Part shown: one piece after another, positions 53,739 through 63,804 of the stretch
How positions within the stretch are numbered: the stretch's first letter is position 1
Layout: every line of letters begins with the position of its first letter
From: Pseudomonas parakoreensis
Lineage (GTDB): Bacteria; Pseudomonadota; Gammaproteobacteria; Pseudomonadales; Pseudomonadaceae
Direction: 5' to 3'
Assembly (NCBI RefSeq): GCF_021602155.1
Contig: NZ_BQHY01000005.1
Coordinates: 186,001 to 250,000, forward strand
Length of the DNA: 64,000 bases
Made by a program: the position numbers and the translations under genes
The notes under the pieces: model-generated
Told to the model about the DNA's origin: nothing
The model's input: only the letters and a program-made list of their open reading frames with translations
The model's database searches: none

Positions 53739-54995
53739 TTAGTAATCGATTGGGTCGCGGATGATCGGGCAGGTCATGCAGTGGCCGCCGCCGCGACCAC
53801 GGCCGAGTTCGCCGGCGCTGATGGTGATGACTTCGACGCCTGCCTTGCGCAGCAGGGTGTTGGTGTAGGTGTTGCGGTCATAGCCGATGACCACGCCCGG
53901 TTCTACCGCGACCACGTTGTTGCCGTCGTCCCATTGCTCGCGTTCGGCAGCGAAGCTGTTGCCGCCGGTTTCCACCACGCGCAGCTTCGGCAGGTTGAGG
54001 GCTTTGGCCACGGTGTCGAGGAAACTGCCTTCTTCGCGGCGGATGTCGATGCCGCCCTGTTTGCTTTCGTCAGGGCGCAGGGTGAACGCGACGATCTGGT
54101 TCACCACTTCCGGGAAAATCGTCACCAGGTCGCGGTCGCAGAAACTGAACACGGTGTCCAGGTGCATCGCGGCGCGGGACTTCGGCAGGCCGGCGACGAT
54201 GACTTTCTCCACGGCTTTGTTCTTGAACAGGTTCAGCGCCAGTTGGCCGATAGCCTGTCGGGATGAGCGTTCGCCCATGCCGATCAACACCACGCCGTTA
54301 CCGATCGGCATCACGTCGCCGCCTTCCAGCGTCGAGCTGCCGTGGTCCTTGTCCGGATCGCCGTACCAGATCTCGAAATCGGCGTTGGTGAATTGCGGAT
54401 GGAATTTGTAGATGGCGGTGGTCAGCAGGGTTTCCTGACGGCGCGCCGGCCAGTACATCGGGTTCAGCGTCACGCCACCGTAGATCCAGCAAGTGGTGTC
54501 GCGGGTGAACTGGGTGTTCGGCAGCGGCGGCAGGATGAAGCTGGAGTGGCCGAGGAAGTCGCGGAACATCTGGATGGTCTTGCCACCAAAGCTGTCCGGC
54601 AGATCGTCGGCGGACACGCCACCGATCAGGAATTCGGCGATGTGCCGTGGCTCAAGGCTTTTCAGCCAGGATTTGACTTCGCTGATCAGGCCCAGGCCCA
54701 CCGAATCGGCAGTGACCTTGCGCTCGAGGATCCAGTCCAGTGCTTCCGGGATGGCGACGATGTCGGTCAGCAGGTTGTGCATTTCCAGCACGTCGATCCC
54801 GCGTTCACGCATTTTGGTCACGAAGTCGAAGTGGTCGCGCTTGGCCTGGGCGACCCACAGCACGTCGTCAAACAGCAGTTCGTCGCAGTTGTTCGGGGTC
54901 AGCCGCTGGTGGGCCAGACCTGGGGAGCAAACCATGACTTTGCGCAGTTTGCCGGCTTCGGAATGGACGCCGTACTTAACTTTTTCCGTGGTCAT
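53739..54995 (-). CDS. arcA: arginine deiminase
   Basis: The 418-residue enzyme hydrolyses arginine to citrulline and ammonia. The catalytic Cys406 is in [14 protein letters not shown]; His and acidic residues sit in [27 protein letters not shown] and [15 protein letters not shown]. It equals the P. aeruginosa enzyme in length. arcD lies 34 bp upstream. Confidence 0.97.
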   Translation of the reverse strand: MTTEKVKYGVHSEAGKLRKVMVCSPGLAHQRLTPNNCDELLFDDVLWVAQAKRDHFDFVTKMRERGIDVLEMHNLLTDIVAIPEALDWILERKVTADSVGLGLISEVKSWLKSLEPRHIAEFLIGGVSADDLPDSFGGKTIQMFRDFLGHSSFILPPLPNTQFTRDTTCWIYGGVTLNPMYWPARRQETLLTTAIYKFHPQFTNADFEIWYGDPDKDHGSSTLEGGDVMPIGNGVVLIGMGERSSRQAIGQLALNLFKNKAVEKVIVAGLPKSRAAMHLDTVFSFCDRDLVTIFPEVVNQIVAFTLRPDESKQGGIDIRREEGSFLDTVAKALNLPKLRVVETGGNSFAAEREQWDDGNNVVAVEPGVVIGYDRNTYTNTLLRKAGVEVITISAGELGRGRGGGHCMTCPIIRDPIDY

Positions 54996-55029
54996 TGCAG
55001 TGATCCTCCAGAGGTAAAAACTTGGGCAA

Positions 55030-56457
55030 TTACAGGGTCAGGAAGCCGTCGTAGAGACCGTAGGCTGCCACCAGGGCACCGACGACCACCGCGGCGAAAA
55101 TCAGCTTCTCGACGTTGGTGAAAACCGCTTGTTTGAGTTCGAGCTTGGCCTTGGCGAACAGGATCGCGCCGGGGGCATACAGCAGGGCCGAGAGCAGCAG
55201 GTACTTCACCCCACCGGCATACAGCAGCCAGACCGCGTAGATCAGGGCGATACCACCGATGATCAGATCCTTGCGCCGCTCGGCCGCGAAGCCTTCGTAG
55301 GTTTCGCCGCGTACCGCGAGCAGCAGGGCATAGGCCGCCGACCACAGGTACGGCACCAGAATCATCGAAGTGGCGAGGTAGATCAGCGACAGGTAAGTGC
55401 TGGCCGAAAACAGGGTGATGATCAGGAACAACTGAACCATCGCGTTGGTCAGCCACAACGCATTGACCGGTACGTGGTTGGCGTTCTCCTTGCGCAGGAA
55501 CTCCGGCATGGTGTGGTCTTTGGCGGCGGCGAACATGATCTCCGCACACAACAGCACCCACGACAGCAGCGCGCCCAGCAGCGAGATGATCAGACCGACG
55601 CTGATCAGCACCGCGCCCCAGTGACCGACCACGTGCTCGAGCACGGCAGCCATCGACGGGTTCTGCAGTTTGGCCAGTTCCGGCTGAGTCATGATGCCCA
55701 GCGACAGCACGTTGACCAGCACCAGGAACAGCAGCACGGTGATGAAGCCGATCACGGTGGCCTTGCCGACGTCGGAGCGTTTTTCCGCCCGGGCCGAGAA
55801 GATGCTCGCGCCTTCAATGCCGATGAACACCCACACGGTGACCAGCATCATGTTGCGCACCTGGTTCATCACGCTGCCCAGATCCGGGTTTTTCACGCCC
55901 CAGATGTCAGCGGTGAAGATGTCCAGTTTGAAGGCGAAGACCGCGATCAGGACGAACAGCAGCAGCGGCACGACCTTGGCGACGGTGGTCACGAGGTTGA
56001 TGAACGCCGCTTCCTTGATTCCGCGCAGCACCAGGAAATGCACGGCCCACAGCAGCACCGAGGCGCCGATCACGGCGGCCACCGTGTTGCCTTCGCCGAA
56101 AACCGGAAAGAAATACCCGAGGGTACTGAACAACAGAACAAAGTAACCGACGTTACCCAGCCAGGCGCTGATCCAGTAGCCCCAGGCGGACGAGAAACCC
56201 ATGTAATCGCCGAATCCGGCCTTGGCGTAGGCGTAGACACCGCCGTCCAGGTCAGGCTTGCGATTGGCGAGGGTTTGAAAGACAAAAGCGAGGGTGAGCA
56301 TGCCGACAGCGGTGATGGCCCAACCGATCAGCACTGCACCGACGTCGGCGCTGGCGGCCATGTTTTGTGGCAAAGAGAATATCCCGCCACCGATCATTGA
56401 ACCGACTACCAATGCAACCAGTGCACCGAGTCGTAGTTTTCCGGGAGCTTCAGACAT
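55030..56457 (-). CDS. arcD: arginine/ornithine antiporter
   Basis: The 475-residue APC-family transporter has about twelve membrane helices, starting [20 protein letters not shown] (with the G-S-M-I-G-G-G substrate-site loop of helix 1). It exchanges external arginine for internal ornithine. ATG at 56457, with AGGAG upstream; the frame is open to 56514. It leads the arcDABC operon. A second, divergent copy of the same length starts at 56883. Confidence 0.95.
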   Translation of the reverse strand: MSEAPGKLRLGALVALVVGSMIGGGIFSLPQNMAASADVGAVLIGWAITAVGMLTLAFVFQTLANRKPDLDGGVYAYAKAGFGDYMGFSSAWGYWISAWLGNVGYFVLLFSTLGYFFPVFGEGNTVAAVIGASVLLWAVHFLVLRGIKEAAFINLVTTVAKVVPLLLFVLIAVFAFKLDIFTADIWGVKNPDLGSVMNQVRNMMLVTVWVFIGIEGASIFSARAEKRSDVGKATVIGFITVLLFLVLVNVLSLGIMTQPELAKLQNPSMAAVLEHVVGHWGAVLISVGLIISLLGALLSWVLLCAEIMFAAAKDHTMPEFLRKENANHVPVNALWLTNAMVQLFLIITLFSASTYLSLIYLATSMILVPYLWSAAYALLLAVRGETYEGFAAERRKDLIIGGIALIYAVWLLYAGGVKYLLLSALLYAPGAILFAKAKLELKQAVFTNVEKLIFAAVVVGALVAAYGLYDGFLTL

Positions 56458-56518
56458 TGCATGACTCCATTGCAGGAGAGAAGAGTTCACAGCGTAGTGC
56501 CGTTGTCTGTTCAAACAG

Positions 56519-56532
56519 CTGACTTAGATCAG
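56519..56532 (-). promoter_or_regulatory. candidate ANR/FNR box for arcDABC
   Basis: On the minus strand CTGAT-CTAA-GTCAG matches the ANR dyad TTGAT-N4-ATCAA at 7 of 10 positions. With its centre at -41.5, a TACGCT -10 box falls exactly at 56496-56491, giving a start 27 bp before arcD. Confidence 0.5.
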
Positions 56533-56882
56533 TTCATGGCCACATTCCATTGTTAATGAATGACTTATGAAAAGGCTGATGGCATAAAGCTGCTGCCCGA
56601 AGAGGCCCATTCCAGAGGCTTGCGGCAGATGGGGTTGGGAATTTCTCCTATTACTTTGGAATTATCACGCTAGTTGGTTTTCAGCTTTTGGCAAATTTTT
56701 CACATCTGTTTTCAGTACAGAATTGATTTATCAGGATCAGCGCACAAAACTGTCTCAACGTGCTATGCGTTAGCGTCAGTCGCTATATATAAGTGGGTAT
56801 TGCTCGGCATTACCTGATAAGCATCATTCGGTATCAGACATTTAGTTAATAGTTGTTACAAAATGAATTAAGGGAGACAAGA
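56533..56882. promoter_or_regulatory. divergent arcD/arcD2 regulatory region
   Basis: The full gap (56458-56882, 425 bp) between the two transporter genes is AT-rich compared with its surroundings and has no gene. Each end carries a candidate ANR box. A further partial motif, TTGATTTATCAGGATCAG (56723-56740), has half-sites at the wrong spacing for ANR. Confidence 0.45.
56814..56827 (+). promoter_or_regulatory. candidate ANR/FNR box for the second arcD
   Basis: CTGAT-AAGC-ATCAT matches TTGAT-N4-ATCAA at 8 of 10 positions. It is centred 62 bp before the start codon; at -41.5 the transcript would begin about 20 bp before the ATG, with TAGTTAAT-like sequence near -10. Confidence 0.55.
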
Positions 56883-58310
56883 ATGTCGCAACCGACGCAA
56901 AAGCTGCGCCTTGGTGCGTTGATCGCCCTGGTTGTAGGTTCGATGATTGGCGGGGGAATTTTTTCCCTGCCGCAGAACATGGCCGCGCGCGCCGATGCCG
57001 GGGCGATCCTGATTGGCTGGGGAATCACCGCCATCGGCATGCTGACCCTGGCGTTCGTGTTCCAGACCCTCGCCAACCGCAAGCCTGAGCTGGACTCCGG
57101 CGTCTACGCCTACGCCAAGGCCGGGTTTGGCGACTACATGGGTTTCTCGTCCGCCTGGGGTTACTGGATCAGCGCCTGGCTGGGCAACGTCGGTTATTTC
57201 GTGTTGCTGTTCAGCACGCTCGGTTATTTCTTCCCGGTGTTTGGCCAGGGCAACACGCCGGTCGCCATCGGCTGTGCGTCGGTGCTGCTGTGGGCCGTGC
57301 ATTTTCTGGTGATGCGCGGGATCAAGGAGGCGGCCTTCATCAATCAGGTGACCACGGTCGCCAAGATCGTGCCGCTGATCATGTTCATCGTGATTGCGGC
57401 GGTGGCGTTCAAGGCCGATATCTTTACCCGCGACATCTGGGGCCGCAGCAACCCGAGCTTCGGCGGGGTGATGGATCAGGTGCGCAACATGATGCTGGTG
57501 ACGGTGTTCGTGTTCATCGGCATCGAGGGCGCCAGCGTGTACTCGGCACGGGCGGAGAAACGCACCGATGTCGGCCGCGCCACGGTGATCGGTTTTCTCG
57601 GCGTGCTGGCGCTGCTGGTGCTGGTCAATGTGCTGTCGCTGGGGATCATGAGCCAGCCAGAACTGGCGACCCTGCAAAACCCGTCGCTGGCGGCGGTGCT
57701 GGAACACATCGTCGGGCCATGGGGCGCGTTGTTGATCAGCCTTGGTCTGGCGGTTTCGCTGCTCGGCGCGTTGCTGTCATGGGCGCTGTTGTGCGCCGAA
57801 ATCCTGTTTGCCACGGCGCGGGACAAGACCATGCCGGCGTTCCTGAAAAAGGAAAACGCCAACCACGTGCCGGTCAATGCGCTCTGGCTGACCAACGTGA
57901 TGATTCAGATTTTTCTGCTGATCACGTTGTTTTCCGCCGGCACCTACACCAGCCTGATCTACCTCGCTTCGTCGATGATCCTGGTGCCTTACCTGTGGTC
58001 GGCGGCATACGCGGTGCTGCTCAGCGGGCGCGGCGAAACCTACGAACATGCCTCGGCCGAGCGCACCAAGGACCTGCTGATCGGCGGCATAGCGCTGTGC
58101 TACGCGGTGTGGCTGTTGTATGCCGGCGGAGTGAAATACCTGCTGCTGTCAGCGTTGCTGTATGCGCCGGGGGTGGTGCTGTTCGCCAAGGCCAAGCGTG
58201 AGCAGGGCGAGCCGTTGTTCACTCATGTCGAGAAGGTGATTTTCACCTGCGTGATCATTGGTGCGGGGCTGGCAGCGTATGGGTTGTACAGCGGGGTGTT
58301 GTCGTTGTGA
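56883..58310 (+). CDS. second arginine/ornithine antiporter-like protein (ArcD paralogue)
   Basis: The 475-residue APC transporter is alignable without gaps by eye to the ArcD at 55030 over most of its length: [40 protein letters not shown] and [15 protein letters not shown] all recur nearly unchanged. Differences concentrate around helices 4-6 and the C-terminus. AAGGGAGACAAGA precedes the ATG. It is transcribed away from arcDABC. It may serve another amino-acid pair or another growth condition; substrate cannot be told from the sequence. Confidence 0.88.
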   Translation: MSQPTQKLRLGALIALVVGSMIGGGIFSLPQNMAARADAGAILIGWGITAIGMLTLAFVFQTLANRKPELDSGVYAYAKAGFGDYMGFSSAWGYWISAWLGNVGYFVLLFSTLGYFFPVFGQGNTPVAIGCASVLLWAVHFLVMRGIKEAAFINQVTTVAKIVPLIMFIVIAAVAFKADIFTRDIWGRSNPSFGGVMDQVRNMMLVTVFVFIGIEGASVYSARAEKRTDVGRATVIGFLGVLALLVLVNVLSLGIMSQPELATLQNPSLAAVLEHIVGPWGALLISLGLAVSLLGALLSWALLCAEILFATARDKTMPAFLKKENANHVPVNALWLTNVMIQIFLLITLFSAGTYTSLIYLASSMILVPYLWSAAYAVLLSGRGETYEHASAERTKDLLIGGIALCYAVWLLYAGGVKYLLLSALLYAPGVVLFAKAKREQGEPLFTHVEKVIFTCVIIGAGLAAYGLYSGVLSL

Positions 58311-58363
58311 GGTTGACGCTCGCCTTTCGGTGACCCGGATTATGTGTTGTCAGTTGTTGCCAC

Positions 58364-58452
58364 ATCGCTGGCAAGCCAGCTCCCACAGTGTCCGTGTCGA
58401 GCACAGGGTTTGTGAACATCCCTGAACCTGTGGGAGCTGGCTTGCCAGCGAA
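58364..58452. repeat. paired REP palindrome, family B
   Basis: Inverted pair with core GTGGGAGCTGGCTTGCCAGC between the converging arcD paralogue and CoA-transferase genes. Confidence 0.9.
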
Positions 58453-58467
58453 GAGGCCTCCATGGCT

Positions 58468-59814
58468 TCACCACAGCGGGCGATGTGAACCCAATTCTGT
58501 GGCCGGCAACTGCCATTGCAGCGGCGTCCCGCTGATCTTCACCGGTACCAGCAAGCGATGCGCCGGCCCCCATGGAGTCTGCTCCAGCGACAGACTTTGA
58601 TCCTGCGCATCTTCAGCCCGCAACGCTTCGCTCGACCCCGGCCCCTGTTCGATCAACAGCTTGGCGGTGCGCGCCAGCGACAAGCGTGCCGAGCCACCTC
58701 GACCCGTCTTCAAACGTTGCGTCAACAGCCGGATCGCACTCGCCGCCATCAAATACCCTGTTGCATGGTCCAGCGCCTGCACCGGCAACGGCGTCGGTTG
58801 ATCCGCGTGCTTCCAGCGCTGCCCGGCCTCGGCGATGCCGCTGCTCATCTGCACCAGACTGTCGAAGCCACGGCGGTTCTGCCACGGGCCGCTCCAGCCG
58901 TAGGCGTTGAGGCAGACGTCGATCAGCCCCGGGGCCAGTTGCCGCCGGCGCTCGCTGCCGAAGCCGAGGTGTTCCAGCGCGTCGGCACGGTAGCCGTGCA
59001 CGAGGATGTCGGCGTCCTTCAGCAGGTTTTCAAACACCACGCGATCTGCCGGTTGCTGCAGATCCAGCCGCGCGCAGCGTTTGCCAAGGGTCATGTCCGG
59101 GATAACGCCCGGTTCGTTCCAGGTCGGCGGATCGATGCGCAGCACATTGGCGCCGAGGCCGGCAAGGAAACGGCTGGCGGTGGGGCCGGCAAGCACGCGG
59201 GTCAGGTCCAGCACCTTGAGGCCGGCCAGCGGCTGCGCTGCCGAGCCTTGCCACGCGTTGCTGTGTTCATCCTGCGCATCGAAGAAATGCACCAGCGGTT
59301 CGGCATTCACTGCCAGCCCCTGCGGATGCTGCTGCCAGTGCGCCCAACTGCGCATTTCGGCGGCGCAGCCGTTGGCGTCGACGACTGCGTGTTCCAGATC
59401 GGCACTGCGCCATTGCGCGACGTTCGCTGCCATGGCGGCACGGTCGGCGCAGGCGCCCAGCACGCGTTCGGCGGCGGCGCGGTGATGCGGGGCGTTGGTG
59501 TGCAGGCGGATCCAGCCGTCCTCGGTTGCGTAGTCACCGGCCACCGGATCCCACAGCGGCGGAACGTTCCAGCCCATCGGACGCAGCGAAGTGGCGAACC
59601 AGAACGAGGCCAGACGTCGATCGACCTCCATCGCGGGCAAGTGCCCGGTCTGTTGCCGGAGCAGTTCGCTGACGGCCTGCCCGGCAGCGCCGATGCTGGC
59701 GCAGGCCAGGTCGGTCACGGCGAATGCCGAGGGCAGTGCGCCATGGCCCGTGAACGGAATCGGCGTGTGGGGTAAGCCGAGTGCGGCTTGAATGGACGTG
59801 AGTAGATCAGTCAT
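58468..59814 (-). CDS. CoA transferase family III (CaiB/BaiF) protein
   Basis: The 448-residue protein has the family III signatures KVLDLTRVLAGPTASRFLAG, GANVLRIDPPTWNEPGVIPD and NRRGFDSLVQMSSGIAEAGQ, where the Asp of the GFD corresponds to the catalytic residue. About 215 residues precede the canonical start of the fold, containing FWFATSLRPMGWNVPPLWD and WQQHPQGLAV; the arrangement suggests a circular or domain-shuffled variant. GGAGGG precedes ATG 59814. It is isolated, without acyl-CoA genes nearby, so substrates are unknown. Confidence 0.82.
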   Translation of the reverse strand: MTDLLTSIQAALGLPHTPIPFTGHGALPSAFAVTDLACASIGAAGQAVSELLRQQTGHLPAMEVDRRLASFWFATSLRPMGWNVPPLWDPVAGDYATEDGWIRLHTNAPHHRAAAERVLGACADRAAMAANVAQWRSADLEHAVVDANGCAAEMRSWAHWQQHPQGLAVNAEPLVHFFDAQDEHSNAWQGSAAQPLAGLKVLDLTRVLAGPTASRFLAGLGANVLRIDPPTWNEPGVIPDMTLGKRCARLDLQQPADRVVFENLLKDADILVHGYRADALEHLGFGSERRRQLAPGLIDVCLNAYGWSGPWQNRRGFDSLVQMSSGIAEAGQRWKHADQPTPLPVQALDHATGYLMAASAIRLLTQRLKTGRGGSARLSLARTAKLLIEQGPGSSEALRAEDAQDQSLSLEQTPWGPAHRLLVPVKISGTPLQWQLPATELGSHRPLW

Positions 59815-59895
59815 CGAAGGCCCTCCGGGAGAGAGGGCGATGATAGTGCAAAAAAATCTCGGGTCAGATGAAATTCCGGACAACCCACGCTGCCC

Positions 59896-59989
59896 CCTGT
59901 GGGAGCTGGCTTGCCAGCGATGACGGTGGATCAGTCAGTACATGAGTGACTGACACACCGCAATCGCTGGCAAGCCAGCTCCCACAGGG
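59896..59989. repeat. paired REP palindrome, family B
   Basis: Inverted pair with core GTGGGAGCTGGCTTGCCAGC, between the CoA-transferase gene start and the chemoreceptor stop. Confidence 0.9.
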
Positions 59990-60002
59990 ACGGTGGTGAT
60001 TA

Positions 60003-62141
60003 TCAGACGCGGAACTGGTCCATCAGCTTCATCTGCTGGCTTGCCAGGGAATTGAGCTGGCTGCTGATCGCCGCCGACTCAGTCGCTTGCTCGGTCAGCG
60101 TTTCGGTCACGGTGCGAATCGCCGAGACGTTGCGGTTGACCTCTTCGGCCACGGCGCTCTGTTGTTCGGCGGCGCTGGCGATCTGCAGGTTCATGTCGCT
60201 GATTACGGTGACCGCGTCGCTGATCTTGCCCAGCGCGTCCACGGCCTGACGGATCTGCCCGGCGTTGTTGTGTGCCTGGGTCTGGCTCGAATGCATGGTC
60301 GCGACCACGCCACGGGTGCCGGTCTGGATGCGCTCGATGACGATGCGGATTTCTTCCACCGAATCCTGAGTGCGCTTGGCGAGGTTGCGTACCTCGTCGG
60401 CGACTACTGCGAAACCACGACCGCTTTCCCCGGCGCGGGCCGCTTCGATGGCGGCGTTGAGCGCCAGCAGGTTGGTCTGTTCGGCGATGCTGCGGATCAC
60501 TTCCAGTACTGAACCGATCTGCTCGCTGTTGACCGCCAGTGCTTCGACTTCGGTCACCGCTTTGCTGACTTCGTCGGCCAGTTGATTGATGTCGCGGGTG
60601 CTGCGTTCGATGATCGACATGCCGTCGCGGGCCGACTGATCGGCGCCCTTGGCGGCGTTTGCTGCGTTCGACGCGCTGTTGGCGACGTCGTGGGCGGTGG
60701 CGCTCATTTCGTTGGACGCGGTGGCGACCTGATCGATTTCGCGGAACTGCACCTGCATGCCTTCGCTGGTCTGGCGGGCGATTTCCGAGGATTGATCAGC
60801 AGTGCCACGCGCTTCGGTGATGCTCTGTTTGATCTGGGCGATGGTCGGTTGCAGCTTGTCGAGGAAGCGGTTGAACCAGTTCACCAGTTCGCCCAGTTCA
60901 TCCTTCTTGCTGTAGTTCAGGCGCTGGGTCAGATCGCCTTCACCGCTGGCGATGTTTTTCAGCATTTCAGCGACACTGTTGATCGGCCGGGTCACGCCCG
61001 AGGCGGTGAGCCAGATCAGCAGCAAACCGACCAGACCTGCGACCACGGCCACCAGCAACGCGCTGATCAAACCGCTTTTCTGCGCATCGTCGAGTACCGC
61101 TTGCAGCTTGACCGAGTCGGCCAGCAGCACCTGTTTCGGCAGGTCGATGACCACGCCCCAGGCCCGCGAATTGCCAATCGGATCGACCGGGTACACCGCC
61201 CGAATCAGCTCGCCTTGTTCAAGGATCTTCGGCGTGCCGCTGCTGACCAGTTGCAACAGATCCTTGCCGTCGGCGCCGAGGGTATCGCTGATTTTTTTGC
61301 CGACCTTGGTTGCGTCGGAACTGTCGGCACCGAGCACGCCGCTGCCGGAGACGATCAGCATGTGCCCGGCGTTGTTGAACAGGTTGCGCTGGGAATCCAC
61401 CGCCGCCGCTTGCAGGGCATCAAGGGCGATGTCGACACCGACCACGCCGATGGCCTTGCCGTCGACAATCAGCGGCACGGAAATGGTGGTCATCAACATT
61501 TCCTTGCCGCCCACGGTGTCGGCGTACGGATCGAGCAGGCAGGTGCGTTTGTTATCGCGAGGGCAGGTGTACCAGCTGTTGTACGGCGTACCGCTGACGC
61601 TGAGGGTGGTCTTGGTCATGTCTTCTTCGACCATGATTGTGTTCAGCGCCGAGCCGGCAGCGCGGCTCCAGTAGGTCGCAAAACGCCCGGCTTCGTTGGA
61701 CTGGCGCGCGGCGTCGTTGACGAACTCGCTGTCCTTGCCATCAAGGCCGTTGGGTTCGAAGGCGAGCCAGATGCCGAGCACCTTGTCGTTGCGCTCAAAC
61801 GCGGTTTTCAGGCTCTGGTTCAACTCTTCACGCAGGGCAGCGGCGTCCAGCGAACGCTTGGCGGCCATCACCCGCATGTCCTTGATCTGGTCGGCCAGGG
61901 CAGTGATCACCGTCAGGCTTTCGCCGAAGGTCTTCTGTACCCGCACCGCTTGCTCGGCTGCCTTGGCCTGCAACAGGTTCTGCACACTGGCGGTGAGCAA
62001 CTGGTTGCTGGAGTTGCTGACCAGTTCGTCGTTCTGGTTGGTCTGGTAAATGTTCATGCCGACGATCAGCGCGACCACACCGAGCAGACACAGACCGGAG
62101 AGCAGGACGATTTTCAGGCGAATGGAAAGAGAGTCGAACAT
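60003..62141 (-). CDS. methyl-accepting chemotaxis protein with large dCache-like sensor
   Basis: The 712-residue chemoreceptor has helix 1 ([20 protein letters not shown], about 11-30), a periplasmic sensor of about 330 residues, helix 2 ([20 protein letters not shown]), HAMP ([20 protein letters not shown]) and a signalling domain with [20 protein letters not shown] and [16 protein letters not shown]. The sensor contains two Cys spaced eight apart ([11 protein letters not shown]), able to form a disulfide, and [12 protein letters not shown] typical of Cache domains. The ligand is unknown. ATG at 62141; in-frame upstream sequence to 62207 has no family support. Confidence 0.92.
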   Translation of the reverse strand: MFDSLSIRLKIVLLSGLCLLGVVALIVGMNIYQTNQNDELVSNSSNQLLTASVQNLLQAKAAEQAVRVQKTFGESLTVITALADQIKDMRVMAAKRSLDAAALREELNQSLKTAFERNDKVLGIWLAFEPNGLDGKDSEFVNDAARQSNEAGRFATYWSRAAGSALNTIMVEEDMTKTTLSVSGTPYNSWYTCPRDNKRTCLLDPYADTVGGKEMLMTTISVPLIVDGKAIGVVGVDIALDALQAAAVDSQRNLFNNAGHMLIVSGSGVLGADSSDATKVGKKISDTLGADGKDLLQLVSSGTPKILEQGELIRAVYPVDPIGNSRAWGVVIDLPKQVLLADSVKLQAVLDDAQKSGLISALLVAVVAGLVGLLLIWLTASGVTRPINSVAEMLKNIASGEGDLTQRLNYSKKDELGELVNWFNRFLDKLQPTIAQIKQSITEARGTADQSSEIARQTSEGMQVQFREIDQVATASNEMSATAHDVANSASNAANAAKGADQSARDGMSIIERSTRDINQLADEVSKAVTEVEALAVNSEQIGSVLEVIRSIAEQTNLLALNAAIEAARAGESGRGFAVVADEVRNLAKRTQDSVEEIRIVIERIQTGTRGVVATMHSSQTQAHNNAGQIRQAVDALGKISDAVTVISDMNLQIASAAEQQSAVAEEVNRNVSAIRTVTETLTEQATESAAISSQLNSLASQQMKLMDQFRV

Positions 62142-62368
62142 GGGGCGATCTCGTGAATGAATGAGCAGGTGGCCGCGGGGATGAACTACCCGGTTCGCCA
62201 AATCCATTCAGCGCCATGCATTGCTCATCGGCGCGCAGCGACGGCGCATGAGGCGCTCGCCGACGAACGGTCAGCGCTAAACGTTTGCGCAGGGGATTGT
62301 GCTGAAAAGGCGATTAATTACAGGGAAGTTTCAGCCGGGTGAACACTGAGGAGCTTTTGGTGATGAGG

Positions 62369-62508
62369 CTTTGTGGTGAGGGGATTCATCCCCGATGGAC
62401 TGCGCAGCAGGCCCAAAACCTGACAACCATTTTTAACTGAAACTCTGCGGAGCCTGATTAGTGGCTGCTGCGCAGCCATCGGGGATGAATCCCCTCACCA
62501 CAAAAGCT
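62369..62508. repeat. paired REP-like palindrome, family D
   Basis: Two inverted arms of about 40 bp each share GAGGGGATTCATCCCC, then GATGG and CTGCGCAGCAG. They are separated by about 52 bp. The sequence differs from the other three families. It lies in the 390-bp gap between YbaN and the chemoreceptor; the remaining part of that gap (62142-62368) shows nothing recognisable. Confidence 0.85.
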
Positions 62509-62531
62509 CATTTGCCAAAAATAGCGGACGG

Positions 62532-62927
62532 TCAGGCGGGAGGCGGGATCACTTCCGGGCGCGACCAGATCCACAGATTGCCCAGGCTCATTCCGGCAAT
62601 CGCCAGATACACCGGCCAGCCGTGGTCGAGCATCACCAGCATCAATGTCGCGCACAGCAACATGCTGACGGTGGCACTGACTTTGGCCTTGCGCGCGATG
62701 ATCTTGCCGTTGCGCCAGTTGCTCAGGATCGGCCCGAACAGCCGATGGTTTTCCAGCCAGGCGCTCAGGCGCGGCGAACTGCGGGTCGCAGCCCAGGCGG
62801 CGAGCAGGATGAACTCGGTGGTCGGCAGGCCGGGCACGACGATGGCGATCAGGCCAATGCCGAGGCTGACATAGGCCAGCAGGCCGAACAGCAGGCGGGC
62901 GAGTTTTGAGGAGGCGGGTTGCGGCAT
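62532..62927 (-). CDS. YbaN/DUF454 family membrane protein
   Basis: The 131-residue protein has the DUF454 signature: LLFGLLAYVSLGIGLIAIVV, PGLPTTEFILLAAWAATRSS and WLENHRLFGPILSNWRNGK. About three to four hydrophobic helices suggest an inner-membrane protein. ATG at 62927 starts MPQPASSKLARLL. In several pseudomonads this gene is near heme-uptake or oxygenase genes. The function is unknown. Confidence 0.85.
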   Translation of the reverse strand: MPQPASSKLARLLFGLLAYVSLGIGLIAIVVPGLPTTEFILLAAWAATRSSPRLSAWLENHRLFGPILSNWRNGKIIARKAKVSATVSMLLCATLMLVMLDHGWPVYLAIAGMSLGNLWIWSRPEVIPPPA

Positions 62928-62980
62928 GGGCTCGGGGAGTACAGTGAGACGAAACGGGAATCTTACAGACTTGTCGAGAC

Positions 62981-63075
62981 CCCTGTGGGAGCTGGCTTGC
63001 CAGCGATAGCGATGTATCAGTCGAAATAGATCTTGTCCGACCCGCCGCCATCGCTGGCAAGCCAGCTCCCACAGG
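62981..63075. repeat. paired REP palindrome, family B
   Basis: Inverted pair with core GTGGGAGCTGGCTTGCCAGC between ybaN and the heme oxygenase gene. Confidence 0.9.
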
Positions 63076-63096
63076 GTTTTGTGTTGTGCCGGTAAA

Positions 63097-63693
63097 TCAG
63101 GCCGGTTCGGCTTCGGTGGCGTAAGCCTGTTCCAGCAGCACGGTGAAGCGGTTGAACGCGTCGATTGCGCCTTGCTCGACTTCGGCTTCCTCTTCGGCGG
63201 TGAACGGCAGGGAGTCGAGAATACGCACGAAGCTTTTCCAACCCTCGGCGCGGCCACCTTCCGGTTCACCCAGGTGGCGGGCGCCGAAGGTTTCGCTCAG
63301 CTCCAGCGCCACCGCGCGTTTGATCAGGAACGCAGCGCCCAGCTTCGAGCCTTCGGAGACGAAGATCCAGCCGAGGGCGCGGGCCTTGCTCGGGTTTTTC
63401 AGCGCACCGGCCACCGGTGCCGGGATGTCGGTATCGAGGTCCGCCAGGTCAGCCTTGGCCGCTTCGGCGCGGCAACGGGCCGGCAGATCCGGGACGATGG
63501 CCGTCAGTTCGGCGTTGTTATAGAGATCGACCAGTTCCGACTGAAACAGGTACTGCGCGACCACGAAACGCGCAAAGTTGGCGCGGGTTTCGAACGGCGC
63601 GTGGGCTTTGACCAGCGCGTCGAGCTTGCTGTGCGGCTCGTGGGTGATCTGGTTCAGGCGTTGTGAACGCAGGGCTTTTTCCGAAGTGGTCAT
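63097..63693 (-). CDS. hemO: biliverdin-producing heme oxygenase (HemO/PigA type)
   Basis: The 198-residue enzyme opens heme to biliverdin, iron and CO so imported heme can be used as an iron source. LRSQRLNQITHEPHSKLDAL contains the likely proximal His21. NFARFVVAQYLFQSELVDLY, LGWIFVSEGSKLGAAFLIKR (distal helix with Gly/Ser) and FGARHLGEPEGGRAEGWKSF closely match P. aeruginosa PigA. It lies downstream of a TonB-dependent receptor gene on the same strand, with a terminator between. Confidence 0.93.
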   Translation of the reverse strand: MTTSEKALRSQRLNQITHEPHSKLDALVKAHAPFETRANFARFVVAQYLFQSELVDLYNNAELTAIVPDLPARCRAEAAKADLADLDTDIPAPVAGALKNPSKARALGWIFVSEGSKLGAAFLIKRAVALELSETFGARHLGEPEGGRAEGWKSFVRILDSLPFTAEEEAEVEQGAIDAFNRFTVLLEQAYATEAEPA

Positions 63694-63753
63694 GGGGTGT
63701 CCTTGATAAAAGAGGCGCTTGATAACGAGACGAACGGGCAGGTGCCAAACCGT

Positions 63754-63796
63754 AAAAAAAGCCCCGCGACGCGTCGCTAAACGCGCGCCGCAGGGC
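63754..63796 (-). terminator. terminator after the TonB-dependent receptor gene
   Basis: On the minus strand a 13-bp stem (63784-63796 with 63761-63773, one G-U pair) is followed by seven T residues (63760-63754). It would reduce read-through into hemO. Confidence 0.82.
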
Positions 63797-63804
63797 CGTG
63801 CGGA

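Noticed and set aside
56723-56740. TTGATTTATCAGGATCAG as an ANR box
   Set aside because: The half-sites are 2 or 8 bp apart instead of 4, and the position is far from both start codons.
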